From Actinoplanes solisilvae (lineage in GTDB: Bacteria; Actinomycetota; Actinomycetes; Mycobacteriales; Micromonosporaceae): DNA of 64,000 bases. Under the pieces are notes generated by a model, which saw only the letters and a program-made list of their open reading frames with translations, was not told where the DNA came from and did not search any database. The stretch is taken from positions 62,001 through 126,000 of the forward strand of contig NZ_RJAC01000015.1 in assembly GCF_003999975.1 (NCBI RefSeq), read 5' to 3'. The stretch's first letter is position 1, and each line of letters begins with the position of its first letter. Both the position numbers and the translations under genes were made by a program. Positions 23,772-31,639 of the stretch are shown here, in pieces.

Positions 23772-24236
23772 TCAGGCGGCCAGGTCGGTGAGGGCGGCCC
23801 GCCAGGCGTTTTGGTCGCGGGTGACGCCGGGGCCGGCTTCTTCGGCGAAGCGGATGGTGCCGCCGCGGTCGATGAGGAAGGTGCCTCGGTTGGCTGTGCC
23901 GCCGCCGGCGTTGAAGACTTCGTAGGCTTGGGCGATTTCGCCGTGGGGCCAGAAGTCGGCCAGGAGCGGGAAGTCGAATTTCTGCTGGTTGGCCCAGACT
24001 TTGTGGCTGTAGACGGAGTCGACGCTGACGGCCAGGACCTGGACGTGCGAGTTCTGGAAGTCGGCTAGCCCGTCTTGGATGCCGCTCATTTCGCCCTGGC
24101 ACGTGCCGGTGAACGTGAGGGGGTAGAAGACCAGCAGCACGGCTTTGCGACCGTGGAAGTCGGTCAGCCGTACGACTTGGTTGTTCTGGTCTTTGAGGGC
24201 GAAGCCGGGCGCTTGCGCGCCGATCGGGAGCGGCAT
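23772..24236 (-). CDS. AhpE/Bcp-type peroxiredoxin
   Basis: Protein of 154 residues of the thiol peroxidase family that reduces hydroperoxides. The peroxidatic cysteine lies in the PLTFTGTCQGE motif (consensus PxxxTxxC) near residue 46; no obvious resolving Cys is seen, as in 1-Cys AhpE. VSVDSVYSHKVWANQQKFDFPLL matches the AhpE group. Order with the upstream DUF3052 gene and aceE is as in M. tuberculosis (Rv2238c ahpE, Rv2239c). ATG 24236 was chosen because TAGGGT lies 7 nt upstream, indicating a leaderless mRNA; longer in-frame starts would extend into the neighbour. Confidence 0.9.
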   Translation of the reverse strand: MPLPIGAQAPGFALKDQNNQVVRLTDFHGRKAVLLVFYPLTFTGTCQGEMSGIQDGLADFQNSHVQVLAVSVDSVYSHKVWANQQKFDFPLLADFWPHGEIAQAYEVFNAGGGTANRGTFLIDRGGTIRFAEEAGPGVTRDQNAWRAALTDLAA

Positions 24237-24243
24237 GGGCACA

Positions 24244-24249
24244 ACCCTA
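24244..24249 (-). promoter_or_regulatory. Leaderless -10 element (TAGGGT) of the peroxiredoxin gene
   Basis: On the minus strand TAGGGT is followed by 7 nt and ATG 24236. It lies in the 64-bp gap after the DUF3052 stop. Confidence 0.5.
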
Positions 24250-24300
24250 ACCAGGTCGGCGTCCGCGGGGGACGCCGACCAGGCGACGGATGGCAGCGAG

Positions 24301-24732
24301 CTATTTCTTCTTGCTACCCCTGGGGGATACCAGCCGGGCCCCGGTCCAGTCCTTGCCCGCGTTGACCGTGGAGGTCTGCTGAAGGCCGGCTGTGGGGGCA
24401 TTTTCGCTGATCTCGCTCGGCTCCACGTGGTTGTCGCGGCCGGCCTTGGGGGTCAGCAGCCACACCACGCCGTTGTCGGCGAGAGGGCCCAGGGCGTCGG
24501 TGAGGATCTCGAAGAGATCACCGTCACCGTCGCGGTACCACAAAAGCACCGCGTCGACGACTTCATCGGTGTCTTCGTCGACCAACTCGCCGACGCGTTC
24601 GGTCAGGGCGTCACGGAGGTCTTCGTCGACATCGTCGTCGTAGCCCATCTCCATGACCACCATGTTCGGCTCGAAGCCGAACCGGTCCGCCAGGCTGCGT
24701 ACGCCGTCGGCCTGACCAGCGGTCGCGCTCAC
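24301..24732 (-). CDS. DUF3052 family protein
   Basis: Protein of 143 residues, actinobacterial DUF3052. The acidic core GYDDDVDEDLRDALTERVGEL, DAVLLWYRDGDGDLFEILTDAL and GVVWLLTPKAGRDNHVEPSEI define the family, whose function is unknown although it is widely conserved beside peroxiredoxin and pyruvate dehydrogenase genes. AGGAGG 10 nt upstream fixes the GTG start at 24732. The C-terminal tail ends in basic KKK. Cytoplasmic. Confidence 0.9.
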   Translation of the reverse strand: MSATAGQADGVRSLADRFGFEPNMVVMEMGYDDDVDEDLRDALTERVGELVDEDTDEVVDAVLLWYRDGDGDLFEILTDALGPLADNGVVWLLTPKAGRDNHVEPSEISENAPTAGLQQTSTVNAGKDWTGARLVSPRGSKKK

Positions 24733-24780
24733 TGTCTAAGTCCTCCTAGCCGTCAAAATCAAGGTAAACCTGGGGGTAGT

Positions 24781-24826
24781 CCACACACTTGCGGGCCCCA
24801 GCGCAAGTGGCGCACCGGGTGTGTGG
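24781..24826. terminator. Nested inverted repeat between fused E1 gene and DUF3052 gene
   Basis: Outer arms CCACACAC (24781-24788) and GTGTGTGG (24819-24826), inner arms TTGCG (24789-24793) and CGCAA (24802-24806). The arms are perfect. It begins 5 bp after the E1 stop on the minus strand and may act as its terminator, though no T-run follows. Confidence 0.45.
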
Positions 24827-24830
24827 CAAT

Positions 24831-27065
24831 TTACCGCGCCAGCAGGGCGTGGGCACCCTGTGTGATGGCATCCTCCCCTACGAGCACATGCTGTGCTGCC
24901 GGACCCAGCGGAATCAGCGCATCGGCCGAGGCGATTCGCCTGGCCGCGCCCACGAAACCGCCGTCTACCAGGGCCGCGAGCACGCCTTCGCCGACGCCGC
25001 CCGAGCGGCGGGTCTCGTCGACGATCAGGACCCGGCCTGTGGCGCCCGCCTCACGTACGAGGTCGTTCACGGGCAGGGGGTTCAGCCAGCGCAGGTCCAC
25101 CACGCGGGATCCGTACCCCTGTTCGGCGAGCTGGGCCGCCACGCGCAGCGACATGCGCAGCCCGTTGCCGTACGTGATGATGGTCAGATCGGTGGCGTTG
25201 CCGATCGGGTAGGTGCGGGCGCGGCCGATCGGCACGTGTTCGGTGGTCCACGCGCCGGGGCCGGCGTAGGGGGCGAGCCATTCGTTGTCGCCCTGCCGGT
25301 AGAGGTCGCGGGTGTGGTAGAGCGCGATCGGCTCGAGGAAGACGCAGACGGTGCCGTCGGCGGCCGCCGAGGCCAGGCAGGAGCGCAGCATGGGGGCCGC
25401 GTCGGCGGGCCGGCTGGGCACGGCCAGCACCAGGCCGGGGATGTCGCGCAGCACGGCGATCGAGTTGTCGTTGTGGAAGTGACCGCCGAAGCTTTGCTGG
25501 TAGGCGAGCCCGGCGACCCGTACGACCATGGGGTTGCGGTAGGCCCCGGACGAGAAGAACGACATCGTGGCCGCCTCGCCGCGGAGCTGGTCTTCGGCGT
25601 TGTGCAGGTAGGCCAGGTATTGGATCTCGGGGATGGGCAGCCGGCCGTCGAGCCCGGCGCCCAGGGCGAGCCCGAGGATCGTCGTCTCGTCGAGCAGGGT
25701 GTCGAAGACCCGTTCGTCGCCGAAGCGCTCCTGCAGGTGCTTGGTGACGCCGTAGACGCCGCCTTTGCGCCCCACGTCCTCGCCGAAGACCAGCACGCCG
25801 GGGTGGTAGGCCAGTGCGTCGGTCAGCGTCGCGTTGATGGTCTGGGCCAGGGTGAGCGGCCCGGACTGCTCGGGCAGCTTGCCGCCGAACGCGCGGGACC
25901 GGGCTGCCGCGCCGGGGCCGAGCGCGCGGGAGGCCACGTCGGTGATCTCGTGGGAGGCGCGCAGTGGGCGGCGCGGGGCCAGCGGCGCGACGATCTCGGC
26001 GACGTTGGCCAGCTTGGGCTCGCCGAGCACTTCTTCGGCGACCTTGCGCACCTGCCAGCCGACCTCGTCGTAGCGGGTGATCACCTCGTCGGCGCTCAGC
26101 AGTCCGGCCTCGACGAGCAGGCGGGCGGTGCTGATCAGGGGGTCGCGGGCCAGGTCGGCGTTGATCTCGTCGGTGCCGCGGTAGGCGACCTCGGCGTCGG
26201 CGCCCGCGTGCCCCATCAGGCGCACCGTCGACAGGTGGAGCACGGCCGGCCGGCGTTCCCGGCGCACGTAGCCGACGGCCTCGATGGCCGCGTCGTAGGT
26301 GGCGGCGAGGTCGCAGCCGTCGGCGGCCGAGTAGCGCAGGCCGGGCCGCGAGCCGAGCATGGCCGCGAGCCACCCCTCGGGCGTGGGCACGCTGATGCCC
26401 AGCCCGTTGTCCTCACAGATCAGGAGCAACGGCAGCGGTACGCCGGAGTGTTCGAACCAGCCGGCCGAGTTGAGTGCGGCGGTGGCCGTGGCGTGGTTGG
26501 CCGAGGCGTCCCCGAAGGACGCGACGGCGATCGCGTCGGGCACCCAGCGGCTGTCGAGGCGCGGCTGGGCCAGGGTGCGGGCCAGGCCGACGGCCCGGGG
26601 CAGGTGGGACGCCACGGTGGAGGTGGTCGGGATGATGTTGAGGTCGGCGCTGCCGAAGACCTTGTGGCGGCCGCCGGCGATCGGTTCGCGGGCCGAGGCG
26701 ACCACGCCGCGCAGCACGTCGCGGGCGGCGTCGGGCAGGCTCTTGGCGCGGGCGCAGAAGAACGCCGCCGACCGGTAGTGCAGCAGGGCGGGGTCGGTGG
26801 GCAGCAGCGCGGCGGCGACGGCCGCGTTGCCCTCGTGGCCGGACGATCCGATGGTGTAGAAGCCCTCGTTGAAGCTGCGCAGCCAGCGCGCGGCGAGGTC
26901 GAGGTGACGGCTGGCGAGCTGGGCGTCGAACAGCTCGAGGGCACGGGCGCCGGTGAGCGTGGTGCCCTCGCGGACGGCGTCCCCCGCGGCGCGACGGTCG
27001 TCTGGGGAGCCCAGTGCCGACACCGCATCGCGGAAGCGCTCATCGAGGTTCTGCGGGGTGGTCAC
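24831..27065 (-). CDS. Fused alpha/beta 2-oxoacid dehydrogenase E1 component
   Basis: Protein of 744 residues joining E1-alpha (about 1-330) and E1-beta (about 390-744) of the thiamine-diphosphate 2-oxoacid dehydrogenases. The alpha part has FYTIGSSGHEGNAAVAAAL and the ThDP motif SFGDASANHATATAALN; the beta part shows VLVFGEDVGRKGGVYGVTKHL, YLAYLHNAEDQLRGE and RRSGGVGEGV. The substrate (pyruvate, branched-chain or another 2-oxoacid) is not determined and no E2/E3 genes are nearby, so it must use remote partners. GTG 27065 was chosen on family start (TTPQNLDERFRDAV); ATG 27101 is an alternative. It is divergent from yjbQ, close to aceE. Confidence 0.88.
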   Translation of the reverse strand: MTTPQNLDERFRDAVSALGSPDDRRAAGDAVREGTTLTGARALELFDAQLASRHLDLAARWLRSFNEGFYTIGSSGHEGNAAVAAALLPTDPALLHYRSAAFFCARAKSLPDAARDVLRGVVASAREPIAGGRHKVFGSADLNIIPTTSTVASHLPRAVGLARTLAQPRLDSRWVPDAIAVASFGDASANHATATAALNSAGWFEHSGVPLPLLLICEDNGLGISVPTPEGWLAAMLGSRPGLRYSAADGCDLAATYDAAIEAVGYVRRERRPAVLHLSTVRLMGHAGADAEVAYRGTDEINADLARDPLISTARLLVEAGLLSADEVITRYDEVGWQVRKVAEEVLGEPKLANVAEIVAPLAPRRPLRASHEITDVASRALGPGAAARSRAFGGKLPEQSGPLTLAQTINATLTDALAYHPGVLVFGEDVGRKGGVYGVTKHLQERFGDERVFDTLLDETTILGLALGAGLDGRLPIPEIQYLAYLHNAEDQLRGEAATMSFFSSGAYRNPMVVRVAGLAYQQSFGGHFHNDNSIAVLRDIPGLVLAVPSRPADAAPMLRSCLASAAADGTVCVFLEPIALYHTRDLYRQGDNEWLAPYAGPGAWTTEHVPIGRARTYPIGNATDLTIITYGNGLRMSLRVAAQLAEQGYGSRVVDLRWLNPLPVNDLVREAGATGRVLIVDETRRSGGVGEGVLAALVDGGFVGAARRIASADALIPLGPAAQHVLVGEDAITQGAHALLAR

Positions 27066-27167
27066 CAGACCAGCATTGCCCACGCGGGCCACCCCCGCCA
27101 TGCCGGAAAAGCGGCGGAGGCGGTGGGACCTGCAAAGGCGCAGGAAGGGGCCTGGCAGACTCTTTTC

Positions 27168-27572
27168 ATGCGTACCGAGGTGATCACGGTTCGGACCGGG
27201 TCGCGTCCCGTGGTGCGGGACATCACCCGTGAGGCCGAGCGGTTCGTCGAGTCCGAAGGGGACGGGCTGCTGCACGTCTTCGTGCCGCACGCGACGGCCG
27301 GCCTGGCGATCATCGAGACCGGCGCCGGGTCGGACGACGACCTGCTCGCCGCGATCGATGAACTCCTGCCCGCCGAGGACCGCTGGCGGCACCGGCACGG
27401 CTCGGCCGGTCACGGCCGTGACCACGTACTCCCGGCCTGGATTCCGCCCTATGCGTCGCTCCCGGTGATCGGCGGCCGCATGGCGCTGGGCACCTGGCAG
27501 TCCATCTGCCTGGTGGACACCAACGGCGACAACCCGGAGCGCCAAGTAAGGTTCAGCTTCCTGCCCGGCTGA
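27168..27572 (+). CDS. YjbQ/UPF0047 family protein
   Basis: Protein of 134 residues of the YjbQ family, small trimeric proteins with a conserved His/Asp site and weak thiamine-phosphate synthase activity reported for E. coli YjbQ. Key features: VFVPHATAGLAIIETGAGSDDDLL near the middle, WRHRHGSAGHGRDHVLPAWI with the conserved histidines, and the closing GTWQSICLVDTNG. It lies between two ThDP-dependent dehydrogenase genes, which makes a thiamine-related link attractive but unproven. ATG at 27168 gives family length; CAGACT lies 6 nt before it, so the mRNA may be leaderless. Confidence 0.88.
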   Translation: MRTEVITVRTGSRPVVRDITREAERFVESEGDGLLHVFVPHATAGLAIIETGAGSDDDLLAAIDELLPAEDRWRHRHGSAGHGRDHVLPAWIPPYASLPVIGGRMALGTWQSICLVDTNGDNPERQVRFSFLPG

Positions 27573-27610
27573 GTCACTATCTCGTTACTCAGCGGTAACC
27601 AATGTGTCAA

Positions 27611-27643
27611 GCATCGCCGTGCGCACGGTAGGCGTGACGATGC
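27611..27643. promoter_or_regulatory. Dyad upstream of aceE
   Basis: A perfect 12-bp palindrome CCGTGCGCACGG (27617-27628) lies inside arms GCATCG (27611-27616) and CGATGC (27638-27643). It is 82-114 bp before the aceE start and 39 bp after yjbQ, so it could be an operator or part of the yjbQ terminator. Confidence 0.4.
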
Positions 27644-27724
27644 CCACGACAAAGGGGCAGGATGGAGTAACACCCGCACGACTCACACAATGGGCCGGGC
27701 GGTCCCGACACCCGACCAAGAGGA

Positions 27725-30469
27725 ATGCCTGTGGCCACGGAGCGCAAGCGCCCGGTGATCAGTGACGGCCTGCCGAGCCAGCTTCCGGACATCGACCCCG
27801 AAGAAACCAATGAGTGGGTCGAGTCGCTCGACGGAGTCATCGACGAACGAGGCGCCAAGAGAGCCCGTTACGTTATGTTGCGCCTGCTCGAGCGGGCCCG
27901 GGAGCGACAGGTCGGCGTCCCGCCCCTGACCTCCACGGATTTCATCAACACGATTCCGCCGGAGCAGGAACCCTGGTTCCCCGGGGACGAGTTCGTCGAA
28001 CGCCGCATCCGGGCCTACATCCGGTGGAACGCGGCCATGCTGGTGCACCGCGCCCAGCGTCCCGAGATCGGCGTGGGTGGCCACATCTCGACGTACGCGT
28101 CGAGCGCCAGCCTCTACGAGGTCGGCATGAACCACTTCTTCCGGGGCAAGGACCACCCCGGCGGCGGCGACCACATCTTCTACCAGGGCCACGCCTCCCC
28201 GGGCATGTACGCGCGGGCGTTCCTCGAGGGCCGGCTCAGCGAGAACGACCTCGACGGCTTCCGCCAGGAGCTCTCGCACCCGGGTGGCGGTCTGCCGTCC
28301 TACCCGCACCCGCGCCTGATGCCCAACTTCTGGGAATTCCCGACGGTCAGCATGGGCCTCGGCCCGCTGAACGCGATCTACCAGGCGCGCTACAACCGCT
28401 ACCTGCAGAACCGCGGCATCAAGGACACCAGCCAGCAGCGCGTCTGGGCGTTCCTGGGCGACGGCGAGATGGACGAGGTCGAGTCGCTCGGCGCGATCGG
28501 CCTGGCCGCCCGCGAGGAGCTCGACAACCTCACCTTCGTCATCAACTGCAACCTGCAGCGGCTCGACGGCCCGGTGCGCGGCAACGGCAAGGTCATCCAG
28601 GAGCTCGAGTCGTTCTTCCGCGGTGCCGGCTGGAACGTGATCAAGGTCGTCTGGGGCCGCGAGTGGGACGACCTGCTGGCCAAGGACACCGACGGCGCCC
28701 TGGTCAACCTGATGAACGTCACCCCCGACGGTGACTTCCAGACCTACAAGGGCGAGTCCGGGGCGTACGTCCGCGAGAACTTCTTCGGCCGGGACCCGCG
28801 CACCCGCAAGCTGGTCGAGGGCATGTCGGACGACGAGGTCTGGAACCTCAAGCGCGGCGGCCACGACTACCGCAAGCTCTACGCGGCGTACAAGGCGGCC
28901 ACCGAGCACACCGGCCAGCCGACCGTGATCCTCGCGCACACCATCAAGGGCTGGACGCTGGGCTCGCACTTCGAGGCGCGCAACGCGACCCACCAGATGA
29001 AGAAGCTGACGCTGGACGACCTCAAGGGCTTCCGCGACACGCTCTACCTCGACATCAGCGACAAGCAGCTCGAGGAGAACCCGTACCTCCCGCCGTACTT
29101 CCACCCCGGTGAGAAGTCCGACGAGATGCAGTACATGCTCGAGCGGCGGCGTGAGCTGGGCGGCGGCATCCCGTCGCGGCGCACGAAGGCCAAGGTGCTG
29201 CAGATCCCCGACTCCAAGGAGTTCGGGTACGTCAAAAAGGGCAGCGGGAAGCAGAAGATCGCCACCACGATGGCGTTCGTCCGGCTGCTCAAGGACCTCA
29301 TGAAGGACAAGGACTTCGGTGCCCGATGGGTGCCGATCATCCCCGACGAGGCCCGCACCTTCGGCATGGACTCGCTCTTCCCGACCAAGAAGATCTACTC
29401 GCCGTTCGGCCAGACCTACACGTCGGTCGACCGCGATCTCTTCCTGTCGTACAAGGAGGCGACCAACGGCCAGATCCTGCACGAGGGGATCAACGAGGCC
29501 GGGTCGACCGCGAGCTTCATCGCCGCCGGCACGTCGTACGCCACGCACGACGAGCCGATGATCCCGCTCTACATCTTCTACTCGATGTTCGGGTTCCAGC
29601 GCACGGCCGACGAGCTGTGGGCGGCGGCCGACCAGATGACCCGCGGCTTCCTGCTCGGGGCCACCGCGGGGCGCACCACGCTCAACGGTGAGGGCCTGCA
29701 GCACGAGGACGGGCACTCGCTGCTGATCGCGGCGACGAACCCGGCCGTCGTGTCGTACGACCCGGCGTTCGCGTTCGAGATCGCGCACATCGTCGAGGAC
29801 GGCCTGCACCGCATGTACGGCGAGAAGCAGGAGAACATCTTCTACTACCTCACCGTCTACAACGAGCCGGCCATCCAGCCCGCAGAGCCGGCCAACATCG
29901 ACCGGGAGGGCCTGCTCAAGGGCATCTACCGGTACTCGCCGGCGCCTGAGACCACCGGCCCGAAGGCGCAGCTGCTGGCCTCCGGCACCGGCATGGCCTG
30001 GGCGCTCAAGGCGCAGACGCTGCTCGCCCAGGACTGGGGGGTCGGCGCCGACGTCTGGTCGGTCACGTCGTGGACCGAGCTGCGCCGCGACGCGGTCGAG
30101 ACCGAGGAGCACAACCTGCTCAACCCGGGCGACCAGCCCCGCAAGCCGTACATCCAGACCAAGCTGGACGGCACCGAGGGCCCGGTCGTGGCGGTCAGCG
30201 ACTTCATGCGGGCGGTGCCCGACCTGATCTCGCGCTGGGTGCCGAACGACTACACGTCGCTGGGCACCGACGGCTTCGGCATGAGCGACACCCGGCACGC
30301 GCTGCGGCGTCACTTCCACGTCGACGCCGAGTCGATCGTGGTGGCCACGCTGCGTCAGCTCGCGCTGCGCGGCAAGGTTCCGGCCCACGTGCCGGCCGAG
30401 GCGGCCAAGAAGTACGCCATCGACGACGTGAACGCGGCGCCGGTCGGCGAAACGGGCGGCGACAGCTAG
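27725..30469 (+). CDS. aceE: Pyruvate dehydrogenase E1 component, homodimeric type
   Basis: Large single-chain E1 (914 residues, family length about 900) that decarboxylates pyruvate and acetylates the lipoyl group of E2 using ThDP. Visible features include VGGHISTYASSASLYEVGMNHF near residue 120, the ThDP motif WAFLGDGEMDEVES, GWTLGSHFEARNATHQM, and the C-terminal YIPDEARTFGMDSLF-type and EGLQHEDGHS segments. ATG 27725 was used; a GTG two codons later is possible. It forms a single unit with its own strong terminator at 30487. Position near FasR-fab genes parallels mycobacteria (Rv2241). Confidence 0.97.
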   Translation: MPVATERKRPVISDGLPSQLPDIDPEETNEWVESLDGVIDERGAKRARYVMLRLLERARERQVGVPPLTSTDFINTIPPEQEPWFPGDEFVERRIRAYIRWNAAMLVHRAQRPEIGVGGHISTYASSASLYEVGMNHFFRGKDHPGGGDHIFYQGHASPGMYARAFLEGRLSENDLDGFRQELSHPGGGLPSYPHPRLMPNFWEFPTVSMGLGPLNAIYQARYNRYLQNRGIKDTSQQRVWAFLGDGEMDEVESLGAIGLAAREELDNLTFVINCNLQRLDGPVRGNGKVIQELESFFRGAGWNVIKVVWGREWDDLLAKDTDGALVNLMNVTPDGDFQTYKGESGAYVRENFFGRDPRTRKLVEGMSDDEVWNLKRGGHDYRKLYAAYKAATEHTGQPTVILAHTIKGWTLGSHFEARNATHQMKKLTLDDLKGFRDTLYLDISDKQLEENPYLPPYFHPGEKSDEMQYMLERRRELGGGIPSRRTKAKVLQIPDSKEFGYVKKGSGKQKIATTMAFVRLLKDLMKDKDFGARWVPIIPDEARTFGMDSLFPTKKIYSPFGQTYTSVDRDLFLSYKEATNGQILHEGINEAGSTASFIAAGTSYATHDEPMIPLYIFYSMFGFQRTADELWAAADQMTRGFLLGATAGRTTLNGEGLQHEDGHSLLIAATNPAVVSYDPAFAFEIAHIVEDGLHRMYGEKQENIFYYLTVYNEPAIQPAEPANIDREGLLKGIYRYSPAPETTGPKAQLLASGTGMAWALKAQTLLAQDWGVGADVWSVTSWTELRRDAVETEEHNLLNPGDQPRKPYIQTKLDGTEGPVVAVSDFMRAVPDLISRWVPNDYTSLGTDGFGMSDTRHALRRHFHVDAESIVVATLRQLALRGKVPAHVPAEAAKKYAIDDVNAAPVGETGGDS

Positions 30470-30486
30470 CCCGAGAGGCACAAAAG

Positions 30487-30526
30487 AGCCGGATCCCCCC
30501 GTACGGGGTGGGTCCGGCTTCTTTTT
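30487..30526 (+). terminator. Rho-independent terminator of aceE
   Basis: GC hairpin AGCCGGATCCCCCC (30487-30500), loop GTAC, GGGGTGGGTCCGGCT (30505-30519), then CTTCTTTTT. It is the best terminator in the window and overlaps the stop of the convergent ArsR gene, so it may serve both. Confidence 0.85.
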
Positions 30527-30866
30527 ATGCCGGGGGCTCGAGCAGCGTTCGCAGGTGGGCGTCGAGGCGGTCGAACCGGTGCTCCCAGAACACGCGGTAT
30601 TGACCCATCCACTCACTGGCGGCCCGCAGCGGCTCGGCCTCGAGCGTGCAGGGCCGCCACTGCGCCTGCCGCCCTCGCGAGATGAGCCCGGCCCGCTCGA
30701 GCACCTTGAGGTGCTTGGAGATCGCGGGGAGCGTCATCTCGAAGGGCTCGGCGATCTCGTTGACCGTCGCCGGGCCCTCGGCCAGCCGGGCCAGGATGGC
30801 GCGGCGTGTCGGATCAGCGAGCGCCGCGAACACGACACTCAGCGGATCCGTGGCCACGGCGCTCAT
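30525..30866 (-). CDS. ArsR-family transcriptional regulator
   Basis: Protein of 113 residues with a winged helix-turn-helix: VFAALADPTRRAILARLAEG, then NEIAEPFEMTLPAISKHLKVLERAGLI-type recognition helix and basic wing (RGRQAQWR). It lacks ArsR metal-binding cysteines and is of the SdpR/YgaV-like, non-metal group. It lies 17 bp downstream of a DHFR-like reductase on the same strand. Such ArsR/DHFR-domain pairs are common, and a candidate operator (TTTACCAA...TTGGTAAA) lies before the first gene, suggesting autoregulation of the operon. Confidence 0.88.
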   Translation of the reverse strand: MSAVATDPLSVVFAALADPTRRAILARLAEGPATVNEIAEPFEMTLPAISKHLKVLERAGLISRGRQAQWRPCTLEAEPLRAASEWMGQYRVFWEHRFDRLDAHLRTLLEPPA

Positions 30867-30883
30867 TCTGGCACCCCCGTAGC

Positions 30884-31417
30884 TCAGGCCGGGACGTACG
30901 TGACGACGTCCACCCCGGTCTTGGTCTGCCAGGTCCCGGTGAGCGTGAGCGCGATCTTCGTGCCCTCGTCCCACAGCTTGCGGCCCTCGCCCTGCACGAC
31001 GGGGTAGACCATGACGCGGTACTCGTCGATCAGGTTGTGCCGGGTCAGATAGTTGACCAGGTCGGCGCTGCCGTTGATGAGCAGGCTCTGCGGGCCGGCC
31101 TTGAGCTCGCGCACCGCGTCGGCCACGTCGCCCTGGAGGAAGGTCGCGTTCCACTCCGGCTGGGTGAGCGTGGTGGTCGCGACGTGCTTGGGCATCGAGT
31201 TCATCTTCACGCCGAAGTGGCCGGTCGCCTCCTCCATGCCCGGCCAGACCGCCGCGAAGCCCTCGTACGTCTTCCGCCCCAGCAGCAGTGCGTCGGCCTC
31301 TCGAAGATTCGCGTCCTGCCAGCCGCTCAGTTCGTCGTTGAAGTAGGGCTGGCTGAAGGCCGGGTTCTCGAAGACGCCGTCGAGGGTCACGTACTCCACC
31401 GCCACGATCTTGCCCAT
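30884..31417 (-). CDS. Dihydrofolate reductase family (RibD C-terminal domain) protein
   Basis: Protein of 177 residues of the DHFR-like/RibD_C fold, NADPH-dependent reductases. The N-terminal VAVEYVTLDGVFENPAF, ADALLLGRKTYEGFAAVWPGM and SLLINGSADLVNYLTRHNLIDEYRVMVYPVV segments are diagnostic. The substrate is unknown; paralogues of this type are not housekeeping DHFR. ATG 31417 was selected over a codon 30 bp upstream because it follows GGGGACTT and matches family start. First gene of an operon with the ArsR regulator. Confidence 0.88.
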   Translation of the reverse strand: MGKIVAVEYVTLDGVFENPAFSQPYFNDELSGWQDANLREADALLLGRKTYEGFAAVWPGMEEATGHFGVKMNSMPKHVATTTLTQPEWNATFLQGDVADAVRELKAGPQSLLINGSADLVNYLTRHNLIDEYRVMVYPVVQGEGRKLWDEGTKIALTLTGTWQTKTGVDVVTYVPA

Positions 31418-31439
31418 CGGAAGTCCCCTGTCTGCGTGT

Positions 31440-31471
31440 TTTACCAACTGGTTAATTAGCTGATTGGTAAA
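31440..31471. promoter_or_regulatory. Candidate ArsR operator
   Basis: TTTACCAA (31440-31447) and TTGGTAAA (31464-31471) are perfect inverted arms 16 bp apart, with an inner ACCA-AC-TGGT half dyad. It is AT-rich and 22 bp before the DHFR-like gene. The encoded ArsR protein is the obvious candidate ligand. Confidence 0.55.
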
Positions 31472-31639
31472 TTACGGATACCCCGTGCACCTGTCAAGTA
31501 ACCCAACGGTCTCGATCGAAGGACGTCGAGGCCCTGGACCGCCCGACACCAGTTTTCGTAAGCTCCCGGAGAGGGGCCTTCCCGAGGGGTCAGTGATCCT
31601 CTAATCTCCGAGGAAATTTCACCTTTCGAGGGAGGCCGC

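Noticed and set aside
24831..30469. Complete pyruvate dehydrogenase complex operon
   Set aside because: Only E1-type genes are present; no E2 (lipoyl domain) or E3 gene lies in the window.
27683..30616. 977-codon frame antisense to aceE
   Set aside because: It mirrors the codon pattern of aceE; no start signal or domain. The aceE frame is unambiguous.
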